Below are positions 1 to 7,675 of a DNA stretch of 64,000 bases, one piece after another. Position numbers and translations under genes: made by a program. The stretch is taken from positions 372,001 through 436,000 of the forward strand of contig NZ_NISK01000003.1 of NCBI RefSeq assembly GCF_002205675.1, read 5' to 3'. Under the pieces are notes generated by a model. The model had not been told where the DNA came from and did no database searches. It saw only the letters and a list, made by a program, of their open reading frames with translations. Every line of letters starts with the position of its first letter. Positions within the stretch are counted from its first letter, which is position 1. This DNA is from Sphingopyxis bauzanensis. GTDB taxonomy: Bacteria > Pseudomonadota > Alphaproteobacteria > Sphingomonadales > Sphingomonadaceae.

Positions 1-2850
1 TTCCTGCTGCATCATCTGCATCTTGGCGGCTGACATGGCCTGCTCGCCTTGCAGCTTGTTCGCTTGCAACTGTGTCTCAGCCTCGACCTTCGCCATTTCG
101 GGATCGGGCTTCGGCTCCTCTTGGACCGGGTTACCCTCGGCGTCCAACTCAGGCTTTGCAGGGTTGACGAAATAGTCGTCAGGCTGACCCAAGCCAGCAT
201 CGCGAACAATCGCACCAGCGTTGTTGAACAGGTGCTCTTTTTTGACCATGCCGATTTCAAGGCCTTCGCGCTGAATATCGAGCAACTGCATCCGCAGCGC
301 CAAGCGATATTCCTTGCGGCCCGTCCCCATGCCGACACGGATAACCATGTCAGGCTCATCGGGCCACATCGCCGGATCGACCTGTTGATACTCGCCGTCC
401 ATCTTGAGCTTGAACGGCTGGCCGAACTCTTTGACCAATCGGTATTTCTTCCACATCAACCGCGCAAAGCACTCGGCAAAGTTACGGGCGATATATTCCT
501 CAAACTGCTGGCCCTGCGCCTGCATCATGGCAGTGCCGGATGCGGTGTTATGCGTGACAGTGAAACGGCGACCGACGCAGAACAGGCCATCACTTGCATC
601 GACCGTAAGGCAGCGCATCGGCTTAATCGCGATACGTTCGATAGATTTGACGACTTGAGTAGCCGCGTTGGCCTTGGCCGGACGCCAATGCTCAGCCTTG
701 CGGGATAAGCGGAACGGGCAATCGGCAAGCGAGAATGTGACCTGATAACAGCCGGCAGCGGTGGCGGGGCGGACACTCGGCCAACCACCGAGACTCTCGA
801 TCAAGCGAACGGCGTCGTCTAGGAGCTTTCCGCCCTTCTGCACGAACACACATAGCGCATTGCTATGGTGACAGCCATCCGTGTCCATGAGGCCACGGAG
901 CAATTCAAGGCGCTGGCGATAGGACGCGTGGAAATATTCCTCGGGAATGTGTTTCCCGACGATGCCCGCGTCTCTATCAGCATCGCCGCGCTTGAGCATC
1001 TTCATGCCGCGCAGGATGGGGTACAGCCCCTTGACGTAGTAGGTTTTAGCTGCACCGCTGTTCTGTTGTTTATCGATCGTCAGCCCGCCGTACTCTTCGG
1101 CCCAAGCCTCAGTATACGCGACCGTTTCTGCTTCCATCGTCGTTATGCGCGGAGCGTGGAGGCTGCCATCACCGAGCCATGTACCGAGAAGGTACGGGTC
1201 TAGAGGAAGCTCGCGCTCAGCGCCGGTAAGGGGGCGCTGGACGCGCGGGATATAGACCAAGCCCCTGCCCTGCATCATCTCAAAAAGGCGGTCAGTATCT
1301 ACGGTCTGAAACTTGTTATAACGCTTGTCATTATCGGTCTGGACGGTCCACAGGTGCTCGCCGCCCGCGTCAATTTCCTCACCCGACGAGAAACGGATGC
1401 GATAAGCCCTCTCGGGATCGTGAATTTCGTGCGCTTTGACGACGCGGACGGAACCGCCGTCAGAGCCAATCAGCCAATCGTTATCTTCGACATCGGCCAG
1501 CAACTTATAGGCGCCGGATGCCATCGGAACCGGCGTCTCCACGCAGAGCATCTTGTTCAGCGCGTCGGCGTCAAGGCCTTGGTTCAGGCGGGTAATGCCG
1601 GTGCGGCTTTCGCGCTCCCCGGTCCAGAACTCCATCACGTTGATGCTGCGGCCAGCGTCAAACCCGGCATTGAGCGGGGTCGGGGCCATACCCTTGCCGC
1701 GCACAGGCGAGCCGGGAATGACCGTCAAAAGATCGTTGTAGGTGTTTTCGTTGACGCTTTCCTGCGGCACCCAATAGCGGGGCATATTCGACAGATACAT
1801 GCCGTTCATCAACTGGCGGGCGACCACCGAACGGATGCGCTGAATATCCATTGTCTTGTCGGCAAGGCCATCGCCAACAATGCGGTGCGGGCGCGGGAAC
1901 GGTGTGAAGATCACGAACGGGTGATCGTCCACCTCTTCCTGCTTCAGAATCTTGTCGGCAACGCGGAACACTTTCAGCCGCTCGGCAATGCCGTCGCCGT
2001 CAGCGTCGATCTTGATATATTCTTCCCACAGCGTCACCTCCTGCATGGAGGGATTGACGTTGTCGTCGCGCCAATGCTGCCAGTCGTCACGAGCGGCGCG
2101 GCGCTGGTCGGTCAGCAAATCGTCCTCAGTGGACAACTCATAAACCATATCGGCGTCGAAACCCATCTCGACCAGCTCGGAGCGCGTCTTGCGGCATACA
2201 TGCGCAAGATAGTCCGCATCATCCTCATGGCGGGCGCGGGCGCTGAAACGAAACTCTTCCGAAGGCAGCGGGTAATCATAGAAGCGGGTCTTTTGCGCCT
2301 TGGTCTTGATCTTGACCCGGAACGTGCCGTCTTCGCCTTGCGTGACCTCAGCATCATCGGGAAGCTCGCCGCGCTCCTCGGCTGCCATGAGATCGTCAGC
2401 AGTGCCGGTGTAAACCTTGGTGCTGATGCTTTCCTCTTCAACCATCGCCGTCTTGGTCGCACAGTACTTCTCAATCAGCCCAGCCTTGAGCCAGTCCATC
2501 AGGATGCGGTAACCGTCCTGGTCCTGCATGAAAATCTGGTGCATCGCAGCCGTAGCCTGATCGACGGCCTTGGCCTCGCTCTCATCCTTGGCCTCAAACT
2601 CGCACACGCGGTCACCAGCAACAAACAGGCGCCCCACGCTGATCGTCATGTAATCGACCGTCTCGGCAACATCTTTCAGAACGATCTGGCTAAGCCCATC
2701 AACCTCATCGCCAAACGGCTCGCCCTGATAATATTTGATCGCCTCAGCCTGTTCCTCATAGACCGTGGTGTCGTAAAAGCCGCAAGCCGCCGTCGCCTCG
2801 CTCTGGAGAGCCTGCAACAGTTCGTCTTCGGTTAGGGGTTCTCGCTTCAT
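1..2850 (-). CDS. Phage portal protein interrupted by an intein (C-terminus off window)
   Basis: An open frame of 950 codons with no stop runs off the left edge. The N-terminal ~435 residues and the part after residue 768 read as one portal protein of the large podovirus type (SU10/P22-like): an early EAIKYYQGEPFGDEV stretch, GLDADALNK near residue 430, then TASGTAMM, a MVIRVGMGTG motif and a Gln/Lys/Met-rich tail. Portals form the dodecameric ring at the capsid vertex through which DNA is packaged. Residues 436-768 are an in-frame intein (separate entry). Without it the visible portal is about 617 residues, normal for this family. The start ATG (2850) overlaps the terminase stop as ATGA. Confidence 0.9.
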   Translation of the reverse strand, partial: MKREPLTEDELLQALQSEATAACGFYDTTVYEEQAEAIKYYQGEPFGDEVDGLSQIVLKDVAETVDYMTISVGRLFVAGDRVCEFEAKDESEAKAVDQATAAMHQIFMQDQDGYRILMDWLKAGLIEKYCATKTAMVEEESISTKVYTGTADDLMAAEERGELPDDAEVTQGEDGTFRVKIKTKAQKTRFYDYPLPSEEFRFSARARHEDDADYLAHVCRKTRSELVEMGFDADMVYELSTEDDLLTDQRRAARDDWQHWRDDNVNPSMQEVTLWEEYIKIDADGDGIAERLKVFRVADKILKQEEVDDHPFVIFTPFPRPHRIVGDGLADKTMDIQRIRSVVARQLMNGMYLSNMPRYWVPQESVNENTYNDLLTVIPGSPVRGKGMAPTPLNAGFDAGRSINVMEFWTGERESRTGITRLNQGLDADALNKMLCVETPVPMASGAYKLLADVEDNDWLIGSDGGSVRVVKAHEIHDPERAYRIRFSSGEEIDAGGEHLWTVQTDNDKRYNKFQTVDTDRLFEMMQGRGLVYIPRVQRPLTGAERELPLDPYLLGTWLGDGSLHAPRITTMEAETVAYTEAWAEEYGGLTIDKQQNSGAAKTYYVKGLYPILRGMKMLKRGDADRDAGIVGKHIPEEYFHASYRQRLELLRGLMDTDGCHHSNALCVFVQKGGKLLDDAVRLIESLGGWPSVRPATAAGCYQVTFSLADCPFRLSRKAEHWRPAKANAATQVVKSIERIAIKPMRCLTVDASDGLFCVGRRFTVTHNTASGTAMMQAQGQQFEEYIARNFAECFARLMWKKYRLVKEFGQPFKLKMDGEYQQVDPAMWPDEPDMVIRVGMGTGRKEYRLALRMQLLDIQREGLEIGMVKKEHLFNNAGAIVRDAGLGQPDDYFVNPAKPELDAEGNPVQEEPKPDPEMAKVEAETQLQANKLQGEQAMSAAKMQMMQQE
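547..1545 (-). other. Intein with LAGLIDADG homing endonuclease inside the portal protein
   Basis: A 333-residue in-frame insert (portal residues 436-768). Seen directly: N-terminal Cys in CVETPVPM (block A); GGEHLW with His64 (block B position, though the usual Thr three residues upstream of His is Gly); first LAGLIDADG helix LLGTWLGDG at intein residue 119 (bases 1165-1191); second helix LLRGLMDTDG about 96 residues later (near 874-903); block F RCLTVDASDGLFCVG; block G FTVTHN with penultimate His and terminal Asn, followed by extein Thr. These are the features of a bifunctional class 1 intein: self-splicing plus a homing endonuclease that spreads the element into empty alleles. The flanks join ALNKML to TASG at a conserved portal site. 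The extra ML before the Cys makes the exact N-junction slightly uncertain. Confidence 0.93.
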
Positions 2851-4145
2851 GCTACCCCTTTCATCAATCTGCTAAGGTCCAACGGCGCTGCGGCCTTGGG
2901 TTCCTGATAGACACTGCACATCAACCCGAAGGCGTCCGCGCTATGGCTGTTGCCGTCGTGGTTCGGTCCAAGCCCGATCTTGCGCTTTTCGTCGCGCTTC
3001 TCATGGTATGCCGCGATGGCCTTCAAGCCGCCCGCGCACTTCGCTTCGTCTATCCAGATGCGGCTGAAATGCTCGCGGACCTTCTCGACCCGCTGCATCG
3101 CTGCGCCCTTGCCCTGATTGGGGACAACCTCAACGTCGTACAGCGCATCCTCAAAGGACTTGCGGTAGGACGTATCAATAACCTTTTCCTGCGTGTCGCC
3201 GTCGTGCGGCAGCCAGATCTTGACGCGGCCCGGTGCGTAGCCCTGTGTCCGCAGCCAATCGAGATGCGAACCGATCGGTTGCCCCTGCACCTCGTAATGA
3301 TTCACACACTTGATCGTCAGGCCGATGAACTGCGCAGCCCAGAATACGAAGTTATCCGCCTTCGCCCCGGTGCCCCCAATGTCGGCAAACAGGTGAATGA
3401 CCATATGCGGATCTTCGGGAACCGTCGTGATGCGGTTCTGCTCCCGTGCCGCAGTCAGATGCGTGGTGAAGTAAGCCCCCTCGAAATGCGTTTTGTAAGC
3501 CCCGCCCCAAATATGCTCGTAGCTATCGGGACGACGTTCCTTGTCGTTCAGCCGCTCGGCTTCAAGCACCTTGGGGAACCACGGGTTATCCGCGAAGTTC
3601 AGTTCAACAATCCTGGCATCGGGCGGCGGGTTCTTGCGAAAGCGCAGGTCGGTCGCGCTGTCCTCAATCTCGGGGTTCCACGTTACCCAGATTTCCGAGT
3701 TATCCTCGCGGACAGTCGGAACCAGCTTCTCCCATGCGGTCTCAGTGATCGGGTCAGCTTCATCGGCCCAGCACAGAAGGATGCGGGCTTTCGATTTGAT
3801 GCTGTCCAGATGGCGCGACAGGCCAACGAATATAAACTCAACCCGGCGGCACTTGGTGCGGATGAACGTGTCGCCAATCTCGAAATGCGCTTCAAGCCAT
3901 TCCTCTGACCGGATCGCCGCCTTGATCTCAGCCATTGAACTGTCATCCAGCGAGTTCATAAACTCACGGACGCAGAGGATGATCCCTTCCTTGCCAGCCT
4001 GCGCGCATCGGTGCGCGTGAATGGCTGCCATCTTGGCGAAGCTTCGTGTCTTGGCCGACCCTCGCCCGCCATAGGCTCCCCGGTATCGAGCGGAGCCAGT
4101 GAATACCGGTATCAGCTTCGGGGGAAGCTGGACTTCGACCTTCAT
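2847..4145 (-). CDS. terL: Phage terminase large subunit
   Basis: A 432-residue packaging motor ATPase/nuclease. Residues ~20-35 carry the Walker A-like GGRGSAKT loop. An LLCWADEAD segment supplies the Walker B acidic pair, followed by a coupling-type VTWNPE motif. The C-terminal half has nuclease-like acidic positions (HLFADIGGTG, LPHDGD, NHDGNSHSADAFG), as in Terminase_3/6 proteins. It works with the small subunit to cut concatemers and pump DNA through the portal. It overlaps the portal start downstream and the small subunit upstream by ATGA, so the three packaging genes should be translationally coupled. No intein is seen here, although terminases are common intein hosts. Confidence 0.93.
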   Translation of the reverse strand: MKVEVQLPPKLIPVFTGSARYRGAYGGRGSAKTRSFAKMAAIHAHRCAQAGKEGIILCVREFMNSLDDSSMAEIKAAIRSEEWLEAHFEIGDTFIRTKCRRVEFIFVGLSRHLDSIKSKARILLCWADEADPITETAWEKLVPTVREDNSEIWVTWNPEIEDSATDLRFRKNPPPDARIVELNFADNPWFPKVLEAERLNDKERRPDSYEHIWGGAYKTHFEGAYFTTHLTAAREQNRITTVPEDPHMVIHLFADIGGTGAKADNFVFWAAQFIGLTIKCVNHYEVQGQPIGSHLDWLRTQGYAPGRVKIWLPHDGDTQEKVIDTSYRKSFEDALYDVEVVPNQGKGAAMQRVEKVREHFSRIWIDEAKCAGGLKAIAAYHEKRDEKRKIGLGPNHDGNSHSADAFGLMCSVYQEPKAAAPLDLSRLMKGVA

Positions 4146-4426
4146 CCGCTCACAAGGCGGATTTCGGTAATCGCCTTGAATGCGCCCCCGCCCTCGCCAG
4201 TGACCTGGAGCGGCAACAGTTTCGGATACACAGTGGACCAGAATGCTTTTTCATTCTCGGGCGCCTCTTTTGCCCAAGCTACCAAACGGTCCTTGCCGCC
4301 AAGCGCCGCGGCGGCTTCCGCGATGACATTCTTCGCTTCTGCCGTGACTTTGTTCACCGAACCCTTGGGACGCCCACGCCCACGGTTCGACAAATTGTCG
4401 CCCTCTATTTTATTCGGCTCAGACAT
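4142..4426 (-). CDS. terS: Probable phage terminase small subunit
   Basis: A 94-residue basic protein directly upstream of, and overlapping, the large terminase gene. It begins MSEPNKIEG and has the GRGRPKGSVNK segment typical of DNA-recognition small terminases and related DUF5681-type proteins, followed by a helical region ending in PKLLPLQVTG. A start 9 codons upstream (4453) is possible, but AGAGGA lies about 7 bases before the MSEPN codon, so the internal ATG is preferred. Function rests on position and the AT-hook-like GRPKG motif; sequence similarity among small terminases is always weak. Confidence 0.75.
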   Translation of the reverse strand: MSEPNKIEGDNLSNRGRGRPKGSVNKVTAEAKNVIAEAAAALGGKDRLVAWAKEAPENEKAFWSTVYPKLLPLQVTGEGGGAFKAITEIRLVSG

Positions 4427-4615
4427 GGGCCAATCCTCTCTTTCCGCTCCCAATGGGTGGGCGGTTTCGGATCGTGAAATATCGGCGTTGCTAAGCTTCG
4501 CTGCTCATATGAAAGGGTCGGAACCCTCGGAAGCGCACAGCGTTAAGTCAGGAACCAGAATAGCCGTTAAGCCCGCCGCCGATGGTCGGGCCAAGGAGAA
4601 CGCGCTTCCTGTCGA

Positions 4616-4690
4616 TCAGAGAAGTCGAGTAGCCATCCACACTACGAGAATGACGAGAATGCAGATCACCAATGCACGTTCAATGTTCAC
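4616..4690 (-). CDS. 24-residue hydrophobic peptide, GTG start
   Basis: A very short frame that ordinary gene callers would skip. It encodes (M)NIERALVICILVILVVWMATRLL: a short charged N-terminus, one continuous ~18-residue membrane helix and a basic end. GGAGAT stands 7 bases before the GTG, a strong ribosome site. It lies in the otherwise empty 4454-4916 gap between the terminase genes and the 180-residue protein. A single-helix membrane peptide here could be a holin-like or regulatory micropeptide; function unknown. Confidence 0.6.
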   Translation of the reverse strand: MNIERALVICILVILVVWMATRLL

Positions 4691-4916
4691 GGCTGATCTC
4701 CTGAAACTTCCCGCCGCGCGACGAACCAACGCTATCTCAAACATAGGTGAGCAATGGTTGCGAGGTTGTCGGCGGCGGGGTCCGGCGCGGAACAGGGAGG
4801 AACGCTTGCCGGAAATGAAAAGGGCCGCCCGTTATGAGCAGCCGGTTGCGGTCGCAGTTCGACCAATGACGGATTGGCTACCATGTCCTCGCGAGCATGA
4901 CAAGAGTCTTTGTCAC

Positions 4917-5459
4917 CTAAAACTGCAAACGCTCTTTGTCGGCGATGATGTCAGCTACGAACCGGACCACCGTCAAAGCGCGAACGCTCGGCGCTGATCG
5001 GCCCAAGCGTGACCCGGCAGTTCCCGCAGGCTCATCGAACCGTATGCAGTTCTCAAAGGTCTGCCAGTAGGCGCGCGGGATATATCCGGACTCATACTCG
5101 CCTGACATGCCATTGCCGCCACAGACGCGCTTGAGATCGTCGCTGGCGTCCATCCGGCGCAGGATCATCGCCCCACTTTCCCCGTCATCGTTCGCAGGGC
5201 TGGTGCGCTCGTCATAGCTCGCGGTCGTGCGCTGTTCATGTCCTACTAGCGCCCATCGCTTTTGGCACCAACCGATCGCGGCGAGCTGGCTATCTGTCAG
5301 TTCCATAGCGGCCTTCCATCGTGTGAGCGGGCTTGCCCCGTGATTTTGCATGACCCCATCAAGCAGGCGTTCGGTCCCGCCCGTCTTTCGTGCAACCTCG
5401 CCCTTGGTCGGGCGCCCTGCCCGCTTGATCTTGGTCGATATTTTTGCCGCCCTTGCCAT
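4917..5459 (-). CDS. Phage protein of unknown function, 180 aa
   Basis: Not recognised. A very basic N-terminus (KISTKIKRAGRPTKGE) is followed by a mixed alpha/beta body with KAAMELTDSQLAAIGW and a C-terminal VRFVADIIADKERLQF helix. Its ATG shares an A with the upstream stop (TAATG), so it is coupled to the 54-residue gene before it. It is the last gene of the overlapping early chain, before a ~460-bp gap and the packaging genes. That position is where a late-gene antiterminator or activator often sits (inference from position only). Confidence 0.7.
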   Translation of the reverse strand: MARAAKISTKIKRAGRPTKGEVARKTGGTERLLDGVMQNHGASPLTRWKAAMELTDSQLAAIGWCQKRWALVGHEQRTTASYDERTSPANDDGESGAMILRRMDASDDLKRVCGGNGMSGEYESGYIPRAYWQTFENCIRFDEPAGTAGSRLGRSAPSVRALTVVRFVADIIADKERLQF

Positions 5460-5623
5460 TATGCCCCGTCCTCCATTAATCGCGCGATAGTCGGGTTGAC
5501 CTCGTCGTTGTCGATCGCTTCGATAACCCGATTGATGAACTGGTCAGCGGTTATGCCGTCTGGTGGAAGGTAAGCCCGAGCCGCTTTGACGATGTCGCGG
5601 ACGATCTTGTCGGAAACGCTCAT
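5459..5623 (-). CDS. Small phage protein, 54 aa
   Basis: Starts MSVSDKIVRDIVKAARAYLPPDG and is mostly helical, ending RLMEDGA. The frame is open much further upstream, but the start at 5623 is chosen because it forms an ATGA overlap with the stop of the preceding gene, the rule in this operon. Not recognised. Confidence 0.65.
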   Translation of the reverse strand: MSVSDKIVRDIVKAARAYLPPDGITADQFINRVIEAIDNDEVNPTIARLMEDGA

Positions 5624-5778
5624 GCCCGTGGCCTCCCTGCTTCCATCGCGGCATTCACGCAGAAACGCGCGGTCTCTGCTGAGACCTTCCACGTCGGGTA
5701 GAGCGCCCTTAATTGGTCCATGGTGATGGTTCCTTGACGGTACGAGATCAGGTCGTTGGTCATTTTCTGGAAGGTCAT
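5620..5778 (-). CDS. Small phage protein, 52 aa
   Basis: Reads MTFQKMTNDLISYRQG...DQLRALYPTWKVSAETARFCVNAAMEAG. ATGA overlaps at both ends (start at 5778 with the upstream gene's stop, stop at 5620 with the downstream start) strongly support it, although it lacks its own clear ribosome site. Not recognised; helical and soluble. Confidence 0.65.
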   Translation of the reverse strand: MTFQKMTNDLISYRQGTITMDQLRALYPTWKVSAETARFCVNAAMEAGRPRA

Positions 5779-6053
5779 CGATCGGAGTACGGGACGCGCA
5801 GATTGCTGGCAGCGCGGCGAACGGGGCCGTTCGGGCTTTCGTCGCCGTCGAACATCTTGCGGCTATCCAGGACATGCTGGATCTCACCGTCTGGCGTCGT
5901 GCGAGTTGCGACGAACCAGTGAATGCCCTGCGCTATCGTGAAGTTCATCCGGTTGAGGCGGGCAGCGTACTGCTCCAGAGATTCGAGGGTGACTTTACCG
6001 CCCCCGCCGTCGCCGCCGCCTTGACGGCGAACCATGATTGCATTGTCAGCCAT
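5775..6053 (-). CDS. Phage protein with glycine-rich linker, 92 aa
   Basis: Begins MADNAIMVRRQGGGDGGGGKVTLESLEQ: a short basic start, a nine-residue Gly/Asp linker, then a helical and beta part (AARLNRMNFTIAQGIHWFVATRTTPDGEIQHVLDSRKMFDGDE). It overlaps the end of the replication gene by 8 bases. Not recognised. Confidence 0.65.
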   Translation of the reverse strand: MADNAIMVRRQGGGDGGGGKVTLESLEQYAARLNRMNFTIAQGIHWFVATRTTPDGEIQHVLDSRKMFDGDESPNGPVRRAASNLRVPYSDR

Positions 6054-6993
6054 ATGCGCCCTCCAATAATTTCGTGAATGATTTGGTTTGCAGGAAGAAA
6101 TCGAAGTCTGCCTTCCAGTCTGACTTCTCGCCCCGGCAGAAAGGCGAGCGTTCAACGGCGTCCAGCGCCGTGGCGAAGTCGTCTGGTGGATGTTGGGCTA
6201 TCATCGTCCGCAGCCGCTTCTGGCGCGGCGTGGTCAGCACCTTGGCGATAGGCAGGCCGTTCTTGGCTGCCATATCGTTCCAAGCGTCCAAAACATCTTT
6301 GGGCTTAATCGAAGGCGGGGACGTATCAGCGTTAGCTGATACAGGGGATGAAGGTTCCCTTGAAGGTTCCGTGTCCCGTTTTTGGGACTGTTTCGGCGGA
6401 GAAACGGTACCCTTTAACAGTCCCGTATTTGGTATACCTTTTTCGGTATCCTTATATTCTATGTTCATGCAGCGGCTGTCACCGATGCAATCTTTGATGA
6501 GCATCGCCTCTGCAATATCGGCAGCGGTTCGGCTTTCGTGCGACGATACAATTTCCTTGGTCAGCGGGATGGAGTGATAGGCGCAATGCTTGGGCCAGCT
6601 TCCCGAACCCATGTATCCGTCACTCTCAGGTGCGCCTGAACATGACCGGACGCCGATGTAATAGGAGCCGTCATCCGCGCGGAGCCTGTAGACGTAATGG
6701 GAATCACCGACGATGCGCGGGCCGCTTCCAACAGCCGCCTCATAGACCTTGATTTGCTTGGTCCGACCGCCGCGCTCGCCAGTGTCGCGGATCAGCCCCA
6801 TGGCCTCCAGCTTTGCGACATTGGCGATGATCGTCTTGCGGTCCTGCCCCGTGATTTCGGACAGGTGCTCGATGGACGGGAATATCTTGCCGGTCTTGTA
6901 ATTGGCGCACTCGCACAGCGCGATCAGCGTGAACTTGACCGCCGACGGCTTGACGTTGACCTTGAAGGCCCATGCGAGGGCTTCGCTGCTCAT
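6046..6993 (-). CDS. Phage replication protein (O-like) with internal GIY-YIG domain
   Basis: A 315-residue protein in three parts. Residues ~1-85 are a winged-helix DNA-binding domain of the HTH_36 type found in phage replication initiators (FPSIEHLSEITGQDRKTI). Residues ~99-178 match a GIY-YIG nuclease: YVY at 100-102, YIG at 112-114, Arg116, DGYMGSG at 125-131, Glu162 in IAEAMLIKD and Asn177. Residues ~232-315 are the usual C-terminus of phage O/DnaT-like proteins (VLDAWNDMA, then DWKADFDFFLQTKSFTKLLEG). The ends are thus replication protein and the middle is nuclease. Start and stop overlap neighbouring genes (ATGA upstream). Confidence 0.85.
   Translation of the reverse strand: MSSEALAWAFKVNVKPSAVKFTLIALCECANYKTGKIFPSIEHLSEITGQDRKTIIANVAKLEAMGLIRDTGERGGRTKQIKVYEAAVGSGPRIVGDSHYVYRLRADDGSYYIGVRSCSGAPESDGYMGSGSWPKHCAYHSIPLTKEIVSSHESRTAADIAEAMLIKDCIGDSRCMNIEYKDTEKGIPNTGLLKGTVSPPKQSQKRDTEPSREPSSPVSANADTSPPSIKPKDVLDAWNDMAAKNGLPIAKVLTTPRQKRLRTMIAQHPPDDFATALDAVERSPFCRGEKSDWKADFDFFLQTKSFTKLLEGAYG
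6460..6699 (-). other. GIY-YIG nuclease domain inserted in the replication protein
   Basis: Encodes residues 99-178 of the 6046-6993 protein. The segment HYVYRL...YYIGVRSCSG...DGYMGSGSW...IAEAMLIKDC...CMNI keeps the five GIY-YIG hallmarks: two tyrosines, Arg, Glu and Asn. The DGYMGSG loop is typical of phage Seg-type homing nucleases. No splicing residues border it, so it is a domain insertion rather than an intein. Confidence 0.8.
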
Positions 6994-7337
6994 GCGGCTT
7001 GCTGCAACTTGCCGGTGCGCGAATAGCGCGTGGCGTGGGCGGAAATCAGATCCTCAATAACCTTGCGGCTCTCAGCAGCGGGCAGCATCTTGACGCGGGT
7101 CAGGCGGCGATATTCGTCCCGGTACTCTGGCGGGCACCATGAGAGGCGCGAGCGCGAAGCCTGAGTGCAATACTCGCGGACGCGATCAGGATTGTCGGCG
7201 GCGAATCTGCGCAATGCCCCTACCCGCTTGACCGTATTATGTGGCAAGTTGCCAAGGTCGAGCGCGTGGCGGCGGCAAAGGCCAGACACGTTGCGACGCG
7301 ACAGCGGCTTTCCGCAGGTGGTGCAGCCGTCCATCAT
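6990..7337 (-). CDS. Phage protein with N-terminal zinc-finger-like motif, 115 aa
   Basis: Starts MMDGCTTCGKPLSRRNVSGLCRRH, where CxxC followed by C and H resembles a zinc-binding finger. The remainder is basic and helical (ALRRFAADNPDRVREY, TRVKMLPAAESRKVIEDLI). GGAGGT sits 5 bases before the first ATG and 8 before the second. It lies between RusA and the replication protein with ATGA overlaps on both sides, suggesting a DNA-binding role in replication or recombination (inference). Confidence 0.75.
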   Translation of the reverse strand: MMDGCTTCGKPLSRRNVSGLCRRHALDLGNLPHNTVKRVGALRRFAADNPDRVREYCTQASRSRLSWCPPEYRDEYRRLTRVKMLPAAESRKVIEDLISAHATRYSRTGKLQQAA

Positions 7338-7675
7338 TCGACCTCCACGAACACGGCGCCGCCCTTGATCGGGCCGCCGAAGATGATGCGGGGAGCGCCT
7401 AGCGAGGCGTCATTGATGCCAAGGGCGCCAGCGATGCCGTCCTGGTATGCCTTCATGGCCGCTGCGGCATTATCCGCATCGATCGGGTTCGCGGTCTTGG
7501 GATGGATCGTGTAGACCAGTCGAGCGGGGACAGCAGGCGCCCGCATGGTTGCCAGATAGCCCTTCATCGACATGTAGGCGTCAAGCTTGGCCTTCGCGGT
7601 TGCGCGGCTCTTGGTTCCCCAATGGACGCGACCGTTCGGCCATAGTGCTTTAGGAGGGAATGGCAGCTCGATCAT
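7334..7675 (-). CDS. rusA: RusA-family Holliday junction resolvase
   Basis: A 113-residue protein of typical RusA length. The N-terminal LPFPPKALWPNGR and the catalytic acidic cluster (DADN, then YQDGIAGALGINDAS) are clear. RusA enzymes are metal-dependent dimers that cut four-way junctions formed during phage replication and recombination. It sits one gene before the zinc-finger protein and replication gene, with ATGA overlaps at both ends. Confidence 0.88.
   Translation of the reverse strand: MIELPFPPKALWPNGRVHWGTKSRATAKAKLDAYMSMKGYLATMRAPAVPARLVYTIHPKTANPIDADNAAAAMKAYQDGIAGALGINDASLGAPRIIFGGPIKGGAVFVEVE

Noticed and set aside
547..1545. Insert as a normal portal clip or crown domain
   Set aside because: LAGLIDADG pair, N-terminal Cys and terminal His-Asn-Thr together are specific for inteins; portals lack such motifs.
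1354..2835. 493-codon plus-strand open frame, with similar frames at 49-708 and 865-1203
   Set aside because: They lie exactly antisense, in register, to the portal gene, whose minus-strand frame is open over the whole 2850 bases and reads as portal plus intein; the plus-strand proteins have no recognisable domains.
4011..4997. 328-codon plus-strand frame across terS and the gap
   Set aside because: Antisense to terminase at its start, low-complexity basic sequence, no ribosome site; the terminase genes on the other strand are clear.
6460..6699. Second intein in the replication protein
   Set aside because: No Cys/Ser start, no terminal His-Asn before a nucleophile; the segment is a simple GIY-YIG domain.
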